The notes: generated by a model from the letters alone, not told the origin. A stretch of DNA of 33,363 nucleotides from Pseudomonadota bacterium (GCA_963205335.1 CAUJIM010000025.1:1-33363), one strand, 5' to 3'. Positions 16,699-25,230 are shown, counted from the stretch's first letter. A program made the numbers and translations.

Positions 16699-16793
16699 GG
16701 GAAGTCTCCTTCTGTCGAGGTGGTTGAAATGGAATGCGAAGGTTCGCGGGTGGGGGATGGTGCGGCAGGTTGCGGGCGGGCGCCAATCGGGGG

Positions 16794-17450
16794 CTACCCT
16801 GCCTTGGCCTGCCTGGCGCGGCGCGCAGGCTGGCGCGGCGCCTTCCGGGCGGGGGGTGCCTTCACCAGGGGCACGCCGCCACAGAACAGATCGGCGACGA
16901 TGGGTGCCATGGCCTCGTAATCGAGGCCGCCATCGGGCCGGAACCAGGTGAACATCCAGTTGATCATGCCGAACAGCAGCATGGTCGTGGGCTTGGCCAG
17001 CTGCGCCTGGCCGACGTGCGGCCAGAGCTCGGCGATGGTGCCGGCGAAGGCCGCGACCACGGCGCGCTCGGTGCCGAGGATGCGCTCGGCGTCCTCGGGC
17101 CGCAGGAACTTCACGTCCTCGGTGAGCACGCGGTGGGCGTAGCGCGCCTGCGCGTACTCGCGCACGAAGCGGCCGATCAGCCCGCGCAGCCGCTCCTCGG
17201 GCGCCAGGCCCTGCGCGGCGACCTCCGTCACCAGCGTCCGCAGCCGCACGATGTGGCTCTCGGCGATGTGCACCAGCAGGTCGTACTTGTCGCGGAAGTA
17301 GTGGTAGAGCGCGGGCTTGGACAGGCCGCAGGCCTGCGCCACCTCGTTCATCGAGGTGCCGGGGTAGCCGCGTTCGGCGAACAGCCGCGCGGCGTGGCGC
17401 AGGATCAGCTCTCGCTGATCCTCGTAGCCTGCGGCGCGGCCTCGTGACAT
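16794..17450 (-). CDS. paaR: TetR-family repressor, probable PaaR
   Basis: 218 residues with an N-terminal TetR helix-turn-helix (about residues 32-52, NEVAQACGLSKPALYHYF) and a C-terminal effector domain; the tail is Arg/Pro/Lys-rich. AAGGAAA lies 9 nt before ATG 17450. It follows paaE by 39 bp on the same strand. In betaproteobacteria the paa genes are controlled by a TetR-type PaaR that responds to phenylacetyl-CoA (established knowledge), and position plus fold support that identity. A 12-bp palindrome GACCGATCGGTC between paaG and paaN is the likely binding site. Confidence 0.8.
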   Translation of the reverse strand: MSRGRAAGYEDQRELILRHAARLFAERGYPGTSMNEVAQACGLSKPALYHYFRDKYDLLVHIAESHIVRLRTLVTEVAAQGLAPEERLRGLIGRFVREYAQARYAHRVLTEDVKFLRPEDAERILGTERAVVAAFAGTIAELWPHVGQAQLAKPTTMLLFGMINWMFTWFRPDGGLDYEAMAPIVADLFCGGVPLVKAPPARKAPRQPARRARQAKAG

Positions 17451-17489
17451 CGGGGTGATTTCCTTGTTTGGCGCTTGCTGGGTGCGCGC

Positions 17490-18575
17490 CTAGCGCTCGT
17501 CGAACGAGAGCACGACGCGCGGCGTGAGCGGGCGGCACTGGCAGGTGAGGACGAAGCCGGCCGCGAGGTCGGCCTTGTCGAGCGCGAAGTTGCGCTCCAT
17601 GCGCACCTCGCCTTCCAGCCGCTTGGCGCGGCAGGTGCCGCAGACGCCCGAGGTGCAGGAGAACGGCACCTCCAGCCCGGCGGCCGAGGCGGCGTCGAGG
17701 ATGCTCGCCTGCTCCCGGGAGAAGCCGAACTCGCGCCGCAGCCCGTCGCGCACGATGGTGATGCTGGCGCGCTCGGCGTCGCCTTCGGCGGCGCGGTGCT
17801 CCACGGCGCCGACCTTCTCGCCGGCCTGCAGCGCCACGCCGAAGCGCTCGACGTGCACGCGCTCCTCGGGCACGCCCGCGGCCAGCAGCGCGTCCTGCGC
17901 CTCGTCGTTCATCTGGAACGGCCCGCAGACGAAGGCCTCGTCGATGCGCGCGGCGGGCACCAGCGCGCGCAGGAATTCACCCACCTTGGCGCGGTCCATC
18001 AGGCCCATGTTCAGCGGCACCTCGCTCGGCTCGCCCGAGAACACGTGGTGCAGCACCACGCGCTGCATGTGGCGGTTCTTCAGGTCTTCGAGCTCCTCCT
18101 TGAACATGGTCGACTGCAGCGTGCGGTTGGCGTACAGCAGCGTGAAGCGGCTTTGCGGCTCGCGGCCGAGCACGGTCTTCATGATCGACAGGATGGGCGT
18201 GATGCCGCTGCCGCCCGCGATGCCCAGGTAGTGGCGGCGCGCGCCGGGGTCGAGCGGCACGTAGAAGCGCCCCTGCGGCGCCATCACCTGCACGCTGTCG
18301 CCCACCTTCAGGCGCGTGTTGATCCAGTGCGAGAACGCGCCGCCCTGCACGCGGCGCACGCCGACGCGCAGGTCGCCGTCGTCCACGCCGGCGCAGATCG
18401 AGTAGGAGCGGCGCAGGTCCTGCCCGTCGACCTGCGCGCGCAGCGTCAGGTACTGGCCCTGGGTGAAGCCGAAGACCTCGCGCAGCTCGGGCGGCACCTC
18501 GAACGAGACGACGACGGCCTCGGCCGTGTCGGGCTCGATCGCGCGCACGCGCAGGGGATGGAAGATGACGCTCAT
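17490..18575 (-). CDS. paaE: 1,2-phenylacetyl-CoA epoxidase, reductase subunit PaaE
   Basis: 361-residue NADPH-dependent reductase that passes electrons to the PaaA diiron centre. The N-terminal ferredoxin-NADP reductase module has the FAD motif RRSYSICAG and the nucleotide motif GIAGGSGITPILS. The C-terminal plant-type 2Fe-2S domain has SCTSGVCGTC and LTCQ as cluster ligands. Domain order is FNR then ferredoxin, as in known PaaE. It lies 9 bp after paaD and is the last structural paa gene before the TetR regulator. ATG 18575 has no visible Shine-Dalgarno, so coupling to paaD translation is likely. Confidence 0.95.
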   Translation of the reverse strand: MSVIFHPLRVRAIEPDTAEAVVVSFEVPPELREVFGFTQGQYLTLRAQVDGQDLRRSYSICAGVDDGDLRVGVRRVQGGAFSHWINTRLKVGDSVQVMAPQGRFYVPLDPGARRHYLGIAGGSGITPILSIMKTVLGREPQSRFTLLYANRTLQSTMFKEELEDLKNRHMQRVVLHHVFSGEPSEVPLNMGLMDRAKVGEFLRALVPAARIDEAFVCGPFQMNDEAQDALLAAGVPEERVHVERFGVALQAGEKVGAVEHRAAEGDAERASITIVRDGLRREFGFSREQASILDAASAAGLEVPFSCTSGVCGTCRAKRLEGEVRMERNFALDKADLAAGFVLTCQCRPLTPRVVLSFDER

Positions 18576-18584
18576 GGAAATCGG

Positions 18585-19109
18585 TCAGATCGGTTTGAAG
18601 TGCTCGAACGGCTCGCGGCAGTCCAGGCACCGGTACAGCGCCTTGCAGGGCGTGGAGCCGAAGGGCGCGATGCGCTCGGTGCGGCGGCTGGCGCAGCGCG
18701 GGCAGGGCACGGGCGGCTGCCTGCGGCGCGTGACGCAGATCGGCTGCGCCTGCTCCGGCGGCACCGGCCCCGGCGGGGCGATGCCGTATGCGCGCAGCGC
18801 CGCGCGCCCCGCGGGGCTGATCCAGTCGGTGGTCCAGGCCGGGGCGCGCTGCAGCACGGTGGCCGCCGGCCCCAGGCCCGCCGCCTCGACGGCGGTGCGC
18901 GCGTCCTGCGCGATCACCTCGGTCGCGGGGCAGCCCGAATACGTCGGGGTGAGCACGATCTCCAGTACGCCGCCGGCCTCGCGCACGTCGCGCACCACGC
19001 CCAGGTCGCACAGCGAGATCACCGGGATCTCCGGGTCCTGCACCCGGGCCAGTGCGGCCCAGGCGGCCTGCACGCGGGCGCTGGCAGCTCGCTTTTCGAG
19101 AGCGCTCAC
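18585..19109 (-). CDS. paaD: PaaD, Fe-S/metal maturation protein of the epoxidase
   Basis: About 174 residues. The N-terminal DUF59/MIP18-like domain (VQDPEIPVISLCDLGVV; SGCPATEVI) is involved in Fe-S or diiron assembly. The C-terminal zinc-ribbon-like segment has two C-x2-C pairs (CPRC, CLDC). Such a tail is characteristic of PaaD, which is needed for epoxidase maturation rather than catalysis. There are two tandem GTG codons; 19109 is chosen because GGAGG is 6 nt upstream and its GTGA overlaps the paaC stop, and 19112 is the alternative. It is translationally coupled to paaC. Confidence 0.93.
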   Translation of the reverse strand: MSALEKRAASARVQAAWAALARVQDPEIPVISLCDLGVVRDVREAGGVLEIVLTPTYSGCPATEVIAQDARTAVEAAGLGPAATVLQRAPAWTTDWISPAGRAALRAYGIAPPGPVPPEQAQPICVTRRRQPPVPCPRCASRRTERIAPFGSTPCKALYRCLDCREPFEHFKPI

Positions 19110-19882
19110 CACGCGCCTCCGGGGTAGGAGCGCTGCAGGTGCTGCATCTCAGCCAGGATGTAGCCCATGTGCTCGCTGTGCACGCCCAGCTTGCCGGTGG
19201 AGCGAAAGCGGATCTCGCCCTCGGGCGCGGCGAGGCCGGCGGCGGCGAGGATCTCGCGCATCTCGGCCTGCCAGTCCGCCTGCAGGTCGGCCCAGCGCGG
19301 GCCCAGGCCCGAGGCGCTGGCGGCCTCGTCCACCGCGTCCGGCGTGAACAGCTCGGCGGTGTAGGGCCAGAGCTGCACCAGCGCCTTTTCGATGCGCTGG
19401 CGCGATTCGTCCGTGCCGTCGCCCAGGCGCACCACCCAGTCGCCCGCGTGCTGCTGGTGGTAGCGCGCCTCCTTGACGGCCTTGCCGGCGATGGCGGCCA
19501 GTTCGCTGTCGCTCGAGGCCGCGAGCCGCTGCCACAGCAGCTTGAGCAGCGTCGCCAGCATGGCGTTGCGCAGGCAGGTGTGGGCGAAGTCGCCGCGCGG
19601 CAGCTCGGCCAGGGTGACGTTCAGGAAGTCGCCCTCCGCGCGCAGGAAGGCGAGCTGGTCTTCGTCATGCCCGCGGCCGTCGAGCTCGCCCGCGCGAGCG
19701 AGCAGCGCGCGCGCCTGGCCGATGAGGTCGAGCGCCATGTTCGACAGCGCGATGTCTTCCTCGAGGATCGGCGCGTGGCCGCACCACTCGGTGATGCGCT
19801 GGCCGAGGATCAGGCAGGTGTCCGCCAGGCGCAGCACGTACTGCACCTGCGGCTCCTTGCCAATGCGAATGCTTTGCACCAT
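19106..19882 (-). CDS. paaC: 1,2-phenylacetyl-CoA epoxidase, structural subunit PaaC
   Basis: 258-residue ferritin-fold subunit that pairs with PaaA in the epoxidase heteromer. Family motifs YVLRLADTCLILGQRITEW near the N-terminus, a mid-protein helix EARYHQQHAGDWVVRLGDGT and the C-terminal MGYILAEMQHLQRSYPG are present. GAGGG lies 5 nt before ATG 19882, and the gap to paaB is 7 bp. The length is typical. PaaC resembles the alpha subunit but is not thought to be catalytic (established knowledge). Confidence 0.95.
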   Translation of the reverse strand: MVQSIRIGKEPQVQYVLRLADTCLILGQRITEWCGHAPILEEDIALSNMALDLIGQARALLARAGELDGRGHDEDQLAFLRAEGDFLNVTLAELPRGDFAHTCLRNAMLATLLKLLWQRLAASSDSELAAIAGKAVKEARYHQQHAGDWVVRLGDGTDESRQRIEKALVQLWPYTAELFTPDAVDEAASASGLGPRWADLQADWQAEMREILAAAGLAAPEGEIRFRSTGKLGVHSEHMGYILAEMQHLQRSYPGGAW

Positions 19883-19889
19883 GTTGCCC

Positions 19890-20192
19890 TCACATGTGGT
19901 TCACGGCCTGCGGCAGCGTGAAGAAGGTGGGGTGGCGGTAGACCTTGTCCTCGGCGGGGTCGAAGTACATGTCCTTGTCCGCCGGGTCGCTGGCGACGAT
20001 GTCGGCCGAGCGCACCACCCAGATGCTGGTGCCCTCCTGGCGGCGGGTGTAGACGTCGCGCGCCATCTGGATCGCCATCTTGGCGTCGGCGGCGTGCAGG
20101 CTGCCGCAGTGCTTGTGGTCGAGCCCGGCCTTGGAGCGCACGAACACTTCCCAGAGGGGCCATTCGGCGGCGGTGGAGCTTGGCGTTGTCAT
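19890..20192 (-). CDS. paaB: 1,2-phenylacetyl-CoA epoxidase, subunit PaaB
   Basis: A 100-residue small subunit that bridges PaaAC pairs. Diagnostic segments: WPLWEVFVRSKAGLDHKHCG, MAIQMARDVYTRRQEG and the C-terminal YRHPTFFTLP. Length and sequence are typical. It follows paaA after an 84-bp gap that holds a strong hairpin repeat, the only wide gap inside the paaABCDE block. GAGAG about 9 nt upstream of ATG 20192 is a modest ribosome site. Confidence 0.95.
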   Translation of the reverse strand: MTTPSSTAAEWPLWEVFVRSKAGLDHKHCGSLHAADAKMAIQMARDVYTRRQEGTSIWVVRSADIVASDPADKDMYFDPAEDKVYRHPTFFTLPQAVNHM

Positions 20193-20205
20193 CGTTTTAC
20201 TCTCG

Positions 20206-20267
20206 AAATATGAGCTGCTAGCGCTTGTCCATCAAGCGCTGGAGGCTGTTTTGGATTGAAATCCTTT
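20206..20267. repeat. Intergenic hairpin repeat (Comamonadaceae-type element) in the paaA-paaB gap
   Basis: A perfect 8-bp inverted repeat AGCGCTTG/CAAGCGCT with loop TCCAT (20220-20240) lies in an AT-richer stretch (AAATATGAGCTGCT before it, TGTTTTGGATTGAAATCC after it). From memory, near-identical hairpins with the same flanks are scattered in many copies between genes of Comamonadaceae genomes. Only one copy was noticed in this window. Lying between paaA and paaB in the transcript, it could stabilise or attenuate the mRNA. Confidence 0.6.
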
Positions 20268-20276
20268 GGCGGAGGT

Positions 20277-21287
20277 TCATGCGGCGGCGCGCTCGCGCCG
20301 CGCCTGTTTTTCGGCATGCGCCAGCGCTGCCTCGCGCACCCAGGCGCCGTCGTCCCAGGCCTGCACGCGCGCGGCCAGGCGCTCGCGGTTGCACGGGCCG
20401 TCGCCGCCCACCACGCGCCAGAACTCGTCCCAGTCGATGGCGCCGTGGTCGTGCGCCTGGCGCTCCTCGTTCCATTTCAGGTCGGGGTCGGGCAGGCCCA
20501 CGCCCAGCACCCTGGCCTGCTGCACGCAGGCGTCGATGAACTTCTGCCGCAGCTCGTCGTTGGAGATGCGCTTGATGCCCCAGCGCATCGACTGCGCGCT
20601 GTTGGGCGACTGGTCGTCCGGCGGGCCGAACATCATCAGCGACGGCCACCACCAGCGGTTGACCGCGTCCTGCACCATGGCGCGCTGCGCGTCGGTGCCC
20701 TTCTGCACCATGGTGAGCAGCGCGTCGAAGCCCTGGCGCTGGTGGAAGCTCTCCTCGCGGCAGATGCGCACCATGGCGCGCGCGTACGGCCCGTAGGAGC
20801 AGCGGCACAGCGGCACCTGGTTCATGATGGCCGCGCCGTCGACCAGCCAGCCGATCACGCCCACGTCGGCCCAGGTGAGCGTCGGGTAGTTGAAGATCGA
20901 GCTGTACTTGGCGCGGCCGCTGTGCAGGGCGGCCAGCATCTGGTCGCGCGAGGTGCCCAGCGTTTCGGCGGCGGAATACAGGTACAGGCCGTGGCCCGCC
21001 TCGTCCTGGATCTTGGCCAGCAGGATGGCCTTGCGCTTGAGCGTGGGCGCGCGCGTCACCCAGTTGCCCTCGGGCAGCATGCCGACGATCTCGGAGTGCG
21101 CGTGCTGGCTGATCTGGCGCACCAGCGTCTTGCGGTAGTTCTCGGGCAGCCAGTCCTTGGCCTCGATGAACTCGCCCGCGTCGATGCGCGCGTCGAAGCG
21201 CTGCTGCAGCGCCTGCTCCTCGGGGCTGGCGACGGCCTGGGGCGCGCCGGCTTCCTTGCCCATCAAATCCATGGCTTGGGTGTACAT
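20277..21287 (-). CDS. paaA: 1,2-phenylacetyl-CoA epoxidase, catalytic subunit PaaA
   Basis: 336-residue diiron oxygenase subunit that epoxidises the ring of phenylacetyl-CoA. The ferritin-like four-helix core contains two ligand motifs with the E-x2-H pattern ([14 protein letters not shown] and [12 protein letters not shown]), along with the PaaA N-terminus [10 protein letters not shown] and the C-terminal [19 protein letters not shown]. The start at ATG 21287 agrees with family N-termini. It follows the novel reductase gene by 15 bp, so both are probably on one transcript. Confidence 0.96.
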   Translation of the reverse strand: MYTQAMDLMGKEAGAPQAVASPEEQALQQRFDARIDAGEFIEAKDWLPENYRKTLVRQISQHAHSEIVGMLPEGNWVTRAPTLKRKAILLAKIQDEAGHGLYLYSAAETLGTSRDQMLAALHSGRAKYSSIFNYPTLTWADVGVIGWLVDGAAIMNQVPLCRCSYGPYARAMVRICREESFHQRQGFDALLTMVQKGTDAQRAMVQDAVNRWWWPSLMMFGPPDDQSPNSAQSMRWGIKRISNDELRQKFIDACVQQARVLGVGLPDPDLKWNEERQAHDHGAIDWDEFWRVVGGDGPCNRERLAARVQAWDDGAWVREAALAHAEKQARRERAAA

Positions 21288-21302
21288 CGGGGTCTTCTCT
21301 CT

Positions 21303-22337
21303 CTAGAGCTGCTCGAAAAATCCTTCGGTATGGATCAGCGCGTCGGTGGCGCCGAGCGCTTTGGCCGCCGCCACGCAATCATCGACGAAGCCGGGCGTGC
21401 CCGCGGCGAACACGCTGTGGCGGCTCAGGTCGGGAAAGTGCTGCCCGAGGATGGCCGGGATGCGCCCCTGCAGCACGCCTTCCTTCTTCTCGCGCGTGAG
21501 CGTGGGCAGGTAGCGGAAGTTGGGGTAGCGCGCCTGCCAGTAGCGCATCAGGCCCAGGTCGTACAGGTCGGCCGCCTCGCGCGCCGAGAACATCAGCGTG
21601 ACCGGCTGGGCATAGCCCCGGCGCAGCGCCGCCTCGGTGAGCGAGAGGATGGGCGCCAGGCCCGAGCCCGCCGCCAGGCACAGCACCGGCGTGTCGACCG
21701 ACGGGTCGCCGATGAAGGTGCCGTGCGGGCCGGAGAAGCGCAGCTGGTCGCCCAGCTGCACCTCGTCGTGCAGCCAGCGGCTGGTGCGGCCCTCGGGCGA
21801 ATCGGCGGCCGCGGCATCGACGCGCGTGACCTGCAGGCGCAGTTCGCCGTCGTGCTGCGGCGCGCCGGCGAGCGAGTACGAGCGCAGCGGGATGCCCCTG
21901 GAGGTATCGCCCAGCTTGATGAACTGCCCGGGCCAGAAGCGCATCGGCTCGCCCAGCGGGCGCAGCACGAATTCGGTGATGCGCGGCGTGCGCGCGATGC
22001 GGTCGACCAGCACCGCGTACTGCCCGTCGCGCGTCGGGAACAGCAGCGGCTTGGCGTCCTCGGTGCCCCACTCGATCTCCAGCACCTCGGAGACCGGCTT
22101 GGCCATGCACATCAGGCCGCAGCCGGCCGCGCGCTCTTCCTGCGACAGCGCCATGTCGAGCACGAAGCCCTGGTCGAACTCGCCCGAGCGCACCTTGACC
22201 TTGCACTCGCCGCAGGCGCCGGCACGGCAGTTGTTGGGCAGCGCGTAGCCCGTGCGCTCGAGCGCCTCGAGCGCGGTGAGCCCCTCGGCCCAGGGTATTT
22301 CCTGGCCCGAGGGGTGGAGCTTGATCTTGTGGTCCAT
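21303..22337 (-). CDS. 2Fe-2S/FAD oxidoreductase, probable reductase of the adjacent diiron oxygenase
   Basis: 344 residues with an N-terminal plant-type ferredoxin domain (ligands C37, C42, C45 and C77), an FAD-binding domain (RSYSLAG, residues 152-158) and an NAD(P)-binding domain (CLAAGSGLAPILSLTEAAL). This order, ferredoxin first and FNR second, is that of soluble-diiron, CDP-glucoseen and Rieske reductases and is the reverse of PaaE. It is separated by 12 bp from the upstream diiron gene and 15 bp from paaA. It most likely supplies electrons to the diiron protein. It is not a member of the canonical paa set. Confidence 0.88.
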   Translation of the reverse strand: MDHKIKLHPSGQEIPWAEGLTALEALERTGYALPNNCRAGACGECKVKVRSGEFDQGFVLDMALSQEERAAGCGLMCMAKPVSEVLEIEWGTEDAKPLLFPTRDGQYAVLVDRIARTPRITEFVLRPLGEPMRFWPGQFIKLGDTSRGIPLRSYSLAGAPQHDGELRLQVTRVDAAAADSPEGRTSRWLHDEVQLGDQLRFSGPHGTFIGDPSVDTPVLCLAAGSGLAPILSLTEAALRRGYAQPVTLMFSAREAADLYDLGLMRYWQARYPNFRYLPTLTREKKEGVLQGRIPAILGQHFPDLSRHSVFAAGTPGFVDDCVAAAKALGATDALIHTEGFFEQL

Positions 22338-22349
22338 GCGCGCGGGTCG

Positions 22350-23372
22350 TCAGAACACCGGGATGATGTCTTGCATGTCCACGTCGCTGATCTCCTGCCC
22401 GGTGATGTCCACCTCGGGGATCGCCGGGAAGGGGATGCCGTACTTGTCCAGCGCGCCCTTGAGGTTGAGGATGGCCGCGCGCCAGTTGGCCTTCTTGGCC
22501 TCGTAGGCGGGGATCGCGAAGCCCGCGGTGCGCGCCACCGCCTCGCCCGCGCGCTGGTTCTCGATGAAATCGTCGGGCAGGTCCCAGAAGTCCATCGGCG
22601 GCTCGAACAGCACGGCCGAGAGGAACAGGTAGCCGGCGCGGATCTGCTTGGTGATCAGGGGCTTGTCCGACACGTCGAGCTTGGGATAGTCGCGCTCCAT
22701 CAGCGCCAGGCAGATGCCCATGTGGCGGCCCTCGTCCTTGCCGATGTTGCGGAAGGCCTCCTTGAACACCGGCTCGGTGCAGCCCGCGGCCATCTGGTGG
22801 AAGATGGTGGCGGCGGCGATCTCGCCCATCAGGAAGGAGCTGAACAGCACCGCCAGGCTGTACCTGGGCACGGCGGCCTTGTAGCCCGTCCAGTAGCGTG
22901 CGCCGTTGTGGTAGAGCCACTTGGCGTTCTTCTGCAGGCGCTTGCCCAGTTCGGTCTTGGGCGTGTAGGTGAGCGGATCGGGATGCTCGAGCAGCCTGGT
23001 GATGGCGCTGCCGCACATCTGCTCGTGGTTCTGCTCGTCCTGCGTGACGCTGAAGAAGCAGCGGCGCACCGCGTCTTCCTCATGCGCTTCGTAGGTCTTG
23101 ATCATGGCGCTGGCGAACACCGGCGGCGCCGAGGCGTCGAACACCGACAGCAGCGTCCACCAGTAGGCGATGGCCTCGCGCTGCTCCCAGGTGTACTTTT
23201 CGACCTTGAAGGTGTCCCAGGGGAGCTTCTTCACGTCCCAGACCTCGCGGCGCGAGGCGTCCCAGATCTCTTCCAGCTTCTTGGTGTGCTGGTGCCACGA
23301 GAGCGGATAGATGTTGGGCTGCTCGATGGCGGGCGGGAACTCCATCTTCTGGGCCAGTTTTTCCTTGTGCAT
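22350..23372 (-). CDS. Ferritin-like diiron oxygenase of unknown substrate
   Basis: 340 residues, a single helical domain with two E-x2-H motifs 101 residues apart: E113-H116 (DEQNHEQM) and E214-H217 (DEGRHM). There is an additional ligand E184 (LMGEIAAATIF), 30 residues before E214, and a possible D79. This is the ligand spacing of R2-like carboxylate-bridged diiron enzymes. It does not resemble PaaA or PaaC closely and is shorter than BoxB; AurF's extra His four residues before the second motif is absent. ATG 23372 is chosen for GGAGGAAG 7 nt upstream; an in-frame ATG at 23408 is less likely. It sits between paaK and the reductase. A hydroxylase or N-oxygenase acting on an aromatic acid or its CoA ester is inferred; I do not recognise a characterised relative. 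Confidence 0.8.
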   Translation of the reverse strand: MHKEKLAQKMEFPPAIEQPNIYPLSWHQHTKKLEEIWDASRREVWDVKKLPWDTFKVEKYTWEQREAIAYWWTLLSVFDASAPPVFASAMIKTYEAHEEDAVRRCFFSVTQDEQNHEQMCGSAITRLLEHPDPLTYTPKTELGKRLQKNAKWLYHNGARYWTGYKAAVPRYSLAVLFSSFLMGEIAAATIFHQMAAGCTEPVFKEAFRNIGKDEGRHMGICLALMERDYPKLDVSDKPLITKQIRAGYLFLSAVLFEPPMDFWDLPDDFIENQRAGEAVARTAGFAIPAYEAKKANWRAAILNLKGALDKYGIPFPAIPEVDITGQEISDVDMQDIIPVF

Positions 23373-23409
23373 GGTGTGCTTCCTCCGATAGGGGGGTGTG
23401 GACGGCAAG

Positions 23410-24726
23410 TCAATGTGGGCGCTTGTCGATCACACGCCGGGCCTTGCCGACAAGCGTGCGTTCTATGGAGCCCGAGGGCAGCACCTCCACGCGCGTGGAC
23501 ACTCCGACGATGGTCTTGATGCGGTGCTGCACCCAGGCCTGCACCGCCTTGACCTCTTCGGCCGGGGCGTTGCTGGTCTCGGGATGCAGTTCACAGCGCA
23601 CCTGTACCTCGTCGAGGTTTCCGTCGCGCGTGACGGTGATCTGGTATTGACCGGAGAGCTTCTCGTGCTGCAGCACGACCTCTTCGATCTGCGTGGGGAA
23701 CATGTTGACGCCGCGGATGATGAGCATGTCGTCCGAGCGGCCGACGATCTTGCCCATGCGGCGAAACGACCGCGCCGTGGGCGGCAGCAGGCGCGTCAGG
23801 TCGCGCGTGCGGTAGCGCACCACCGGCATGCCTTCCTTGGTCAGCGTGGTGAAGACGAGCTCGCCCTCCTCGCCGTCGGGCAGCACCTCGCCGGTGTCGG
23901 GGTGGATGATCTCGGGGTAGAAGTGGTCTTCCCAGATCACCGGGCCGTCCTGCGACTCTATGCATTCGTTGGCGACGCCCGGCCCCATCACCTCCGACAG
24001 GCCGTAGATGTCCACCGCCTTGAGGCTGGACGTGGCCTCGACCTCGCGGCGCATCGCCTCGGTCCACGGCTCGGCGCCGAAGATGCCGACCTTGAGCGAG
24101 CTCTTCTTCGGGTCCAGCCCCTGGCGCACGAACTCCTCGATGATCACCTGCATGTACGACGGCGTGACCATGATGATGTCGGGCCTGAAGTCGTTGATCA
24201 GCTGCACCTGCTTCTCGGTCTGGCCGCCCGACATCGGCACCACGGTGCAGCCCGCGCGCTCGGCGCCGTAGTGCGCCCCCAGGCCCCCGGTGAACAGGCC
24301 GTAGCCGTAGGCCACGTGGATGATGTCGCCCGGCCGCCCGCCCGAGGCGCGGATCGAGCGCGCCACCAGATCGGCCCAGGTGCTGATGTCCCCGGCGGTG
24401 TAGCCCACCACCGTCGGGCGCCCGGTCGTTCCCGAGGAGGCGTGCACGCGCATGATGTTCTTGCGCGGCACGGCGAACATGCCGAACGGGTAGTTCTCGC
24501 GCAGGTCGTGCTTGCTGGTGAAGGGGAACCTGGCCAGGTCCGAGAGCTGCCGGAGGTCGTCCGGGTGCACGCCCTTGGCGTCGAACGCCTTGCGGTAGTG
24601 CGGCACGTTGTCGTAGGCGTGCCTGAGCGTCCAGCGCAGGCGCTCGAGCTGCAGCGCGGCGATCTCGTCGCGGCTGGCGGTTTCAATCGGTTCCAAATCC
24701 CCCGGTTCCGGGCGCAAGACGGTCAT
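23410..24726 (-). CDS. paaK: Phenylacetate-CoA ligase
   Basis: 438-residue AMP-forming ligase that activates phenylacetate with ATP and CoA, the entry step of the pathway. The P-loop-like SSGTTGRPTV is at residues 97-106, the adenylate motif is IYGLSEVMGPGVA, and a C-terminal lid carries GRSDDMLIIRGVN. Length and sequence are typical of PaaK. AGGAG 7 nt before ATG 24726 supports the start. It is 37 bp upstream of the diiron gene and 38 bp downstream of paaI, all on one strand. Confidence 0.96.
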   Translation of the reverse strand: MTVLRPEPGDLEPIETASRDEIAALQLERLRWTLRHAYDNVPHYRKAFDAKGVHPDDLRQLSDLARFPFTSKHDLRENYPFGMFAVPRKNIMRVHASSGTTGRPTVVGYTAGDISTWADLVARSIRASGGRPGDIIHVAYGYGLFTGGLGAHYGAERAGCTVVPMSGGQTEKQVQLINDFRPDIIMVTPSYMQVIIEEFVRQGLDPKKSSLKVGIFGAEPWTEAMRREVEATSSLKAVDIYGLSEVMGPGVANECIESQDGPVIWEDHFYPEIIHPDTGEVLPDGEEGELVFTTLTKEGMPVVRYRTRDLTRLLPPTARSFRRMGKIVGRSDDMLIIRGVNMFPTQIEEVVLQHEKLSGQYQITVTRDGNLDEVQVRCELHPETSNAPAEEVKAVQAWVQHRIKTIVGVSTRVEVLPSGSIERTLVGKARRVIDKRPH

Positions 24727-24764
24727 TCAGGTCTCCTGGGTTCAGCTGTCGTTTGGCTGTGCGT

Positions 24765-25214
24765 TCAGCCCGCCGCCGACGGCACGGCGGGCTTGCCCTT
24801 CATGCGGTACGAACGGCCGCGGAATACCGCGATCAGTTCGCCGCGCTGGTTGTGGACGGCGGCGTCGTACACGCCGGTGCGCCCCGCCGCCTGCACCTCG
24901 TGCGCCTCGGCGGTCAGCAGGTCGCCCTCGCGGCCGGGGGCGAGAAAGTCGATCGACAGGCCCGAGGCCACGGTGAGCTCGTTGCCCGTGTTGCAGGCGA
25001 ACGCGAAGGCCGAATCCGCCAGCGCGGTGATGAAGCCGCCATGGCAGGTGGCATGGCCGTTGAGCATGTCCTGGCGCACCGTCATCGTGACCGTCGCGCG
25101 GCCGGGGGCGATGGCGGTCACGCGCATGCCCAGGGACTTGGAGGCGCGGTCGTTGGCATACATGCCCTCGCGCACGTGCTCGGCGAGCTGCTGGGGGGTG
25201 AGTTGCGTGGTCAT
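24765..25214 (-). CDS. paaI: Hotdog-fold acyl-CoA thioesterase PaaI
   Basis: 149-residue hotdog thioesterase that hydrolyses hydroxylated or ring-opened phenylacetyl-CoA derivatives to release CoA. The active-site segment GHATCHGGFITALADSAFAF (H54, H58, D67) matches PaaI. It starts 16 bp after paaG, with AAGG about 6 nt upstream of ATG 25214. The length is normal. Confidence 0.94.
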   Translation of the reverse strand: MTTQLTPQQLAEHVREGMYANDRASKSLGMRVTAIAPGRATVTMTVRQDMLNGHATCHGGFITALADSAFAFACNTGNELTVASGLSIDFLAPGREGDLLTAEAHEVQAAGRTGVYDAAVHNQRGELIAVFRGRSYRMKGKPAVPSAAG

Positions 25215-25230
25215 TCCTGGCCTTGGGGCA

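Noticed and set aside
20256-23519. A 1087-codon plus-strand open frame across paaA, the reductase and the diiron gene
   Set aside because: Antisense to clearly recognised genes and without any recognisable domain.
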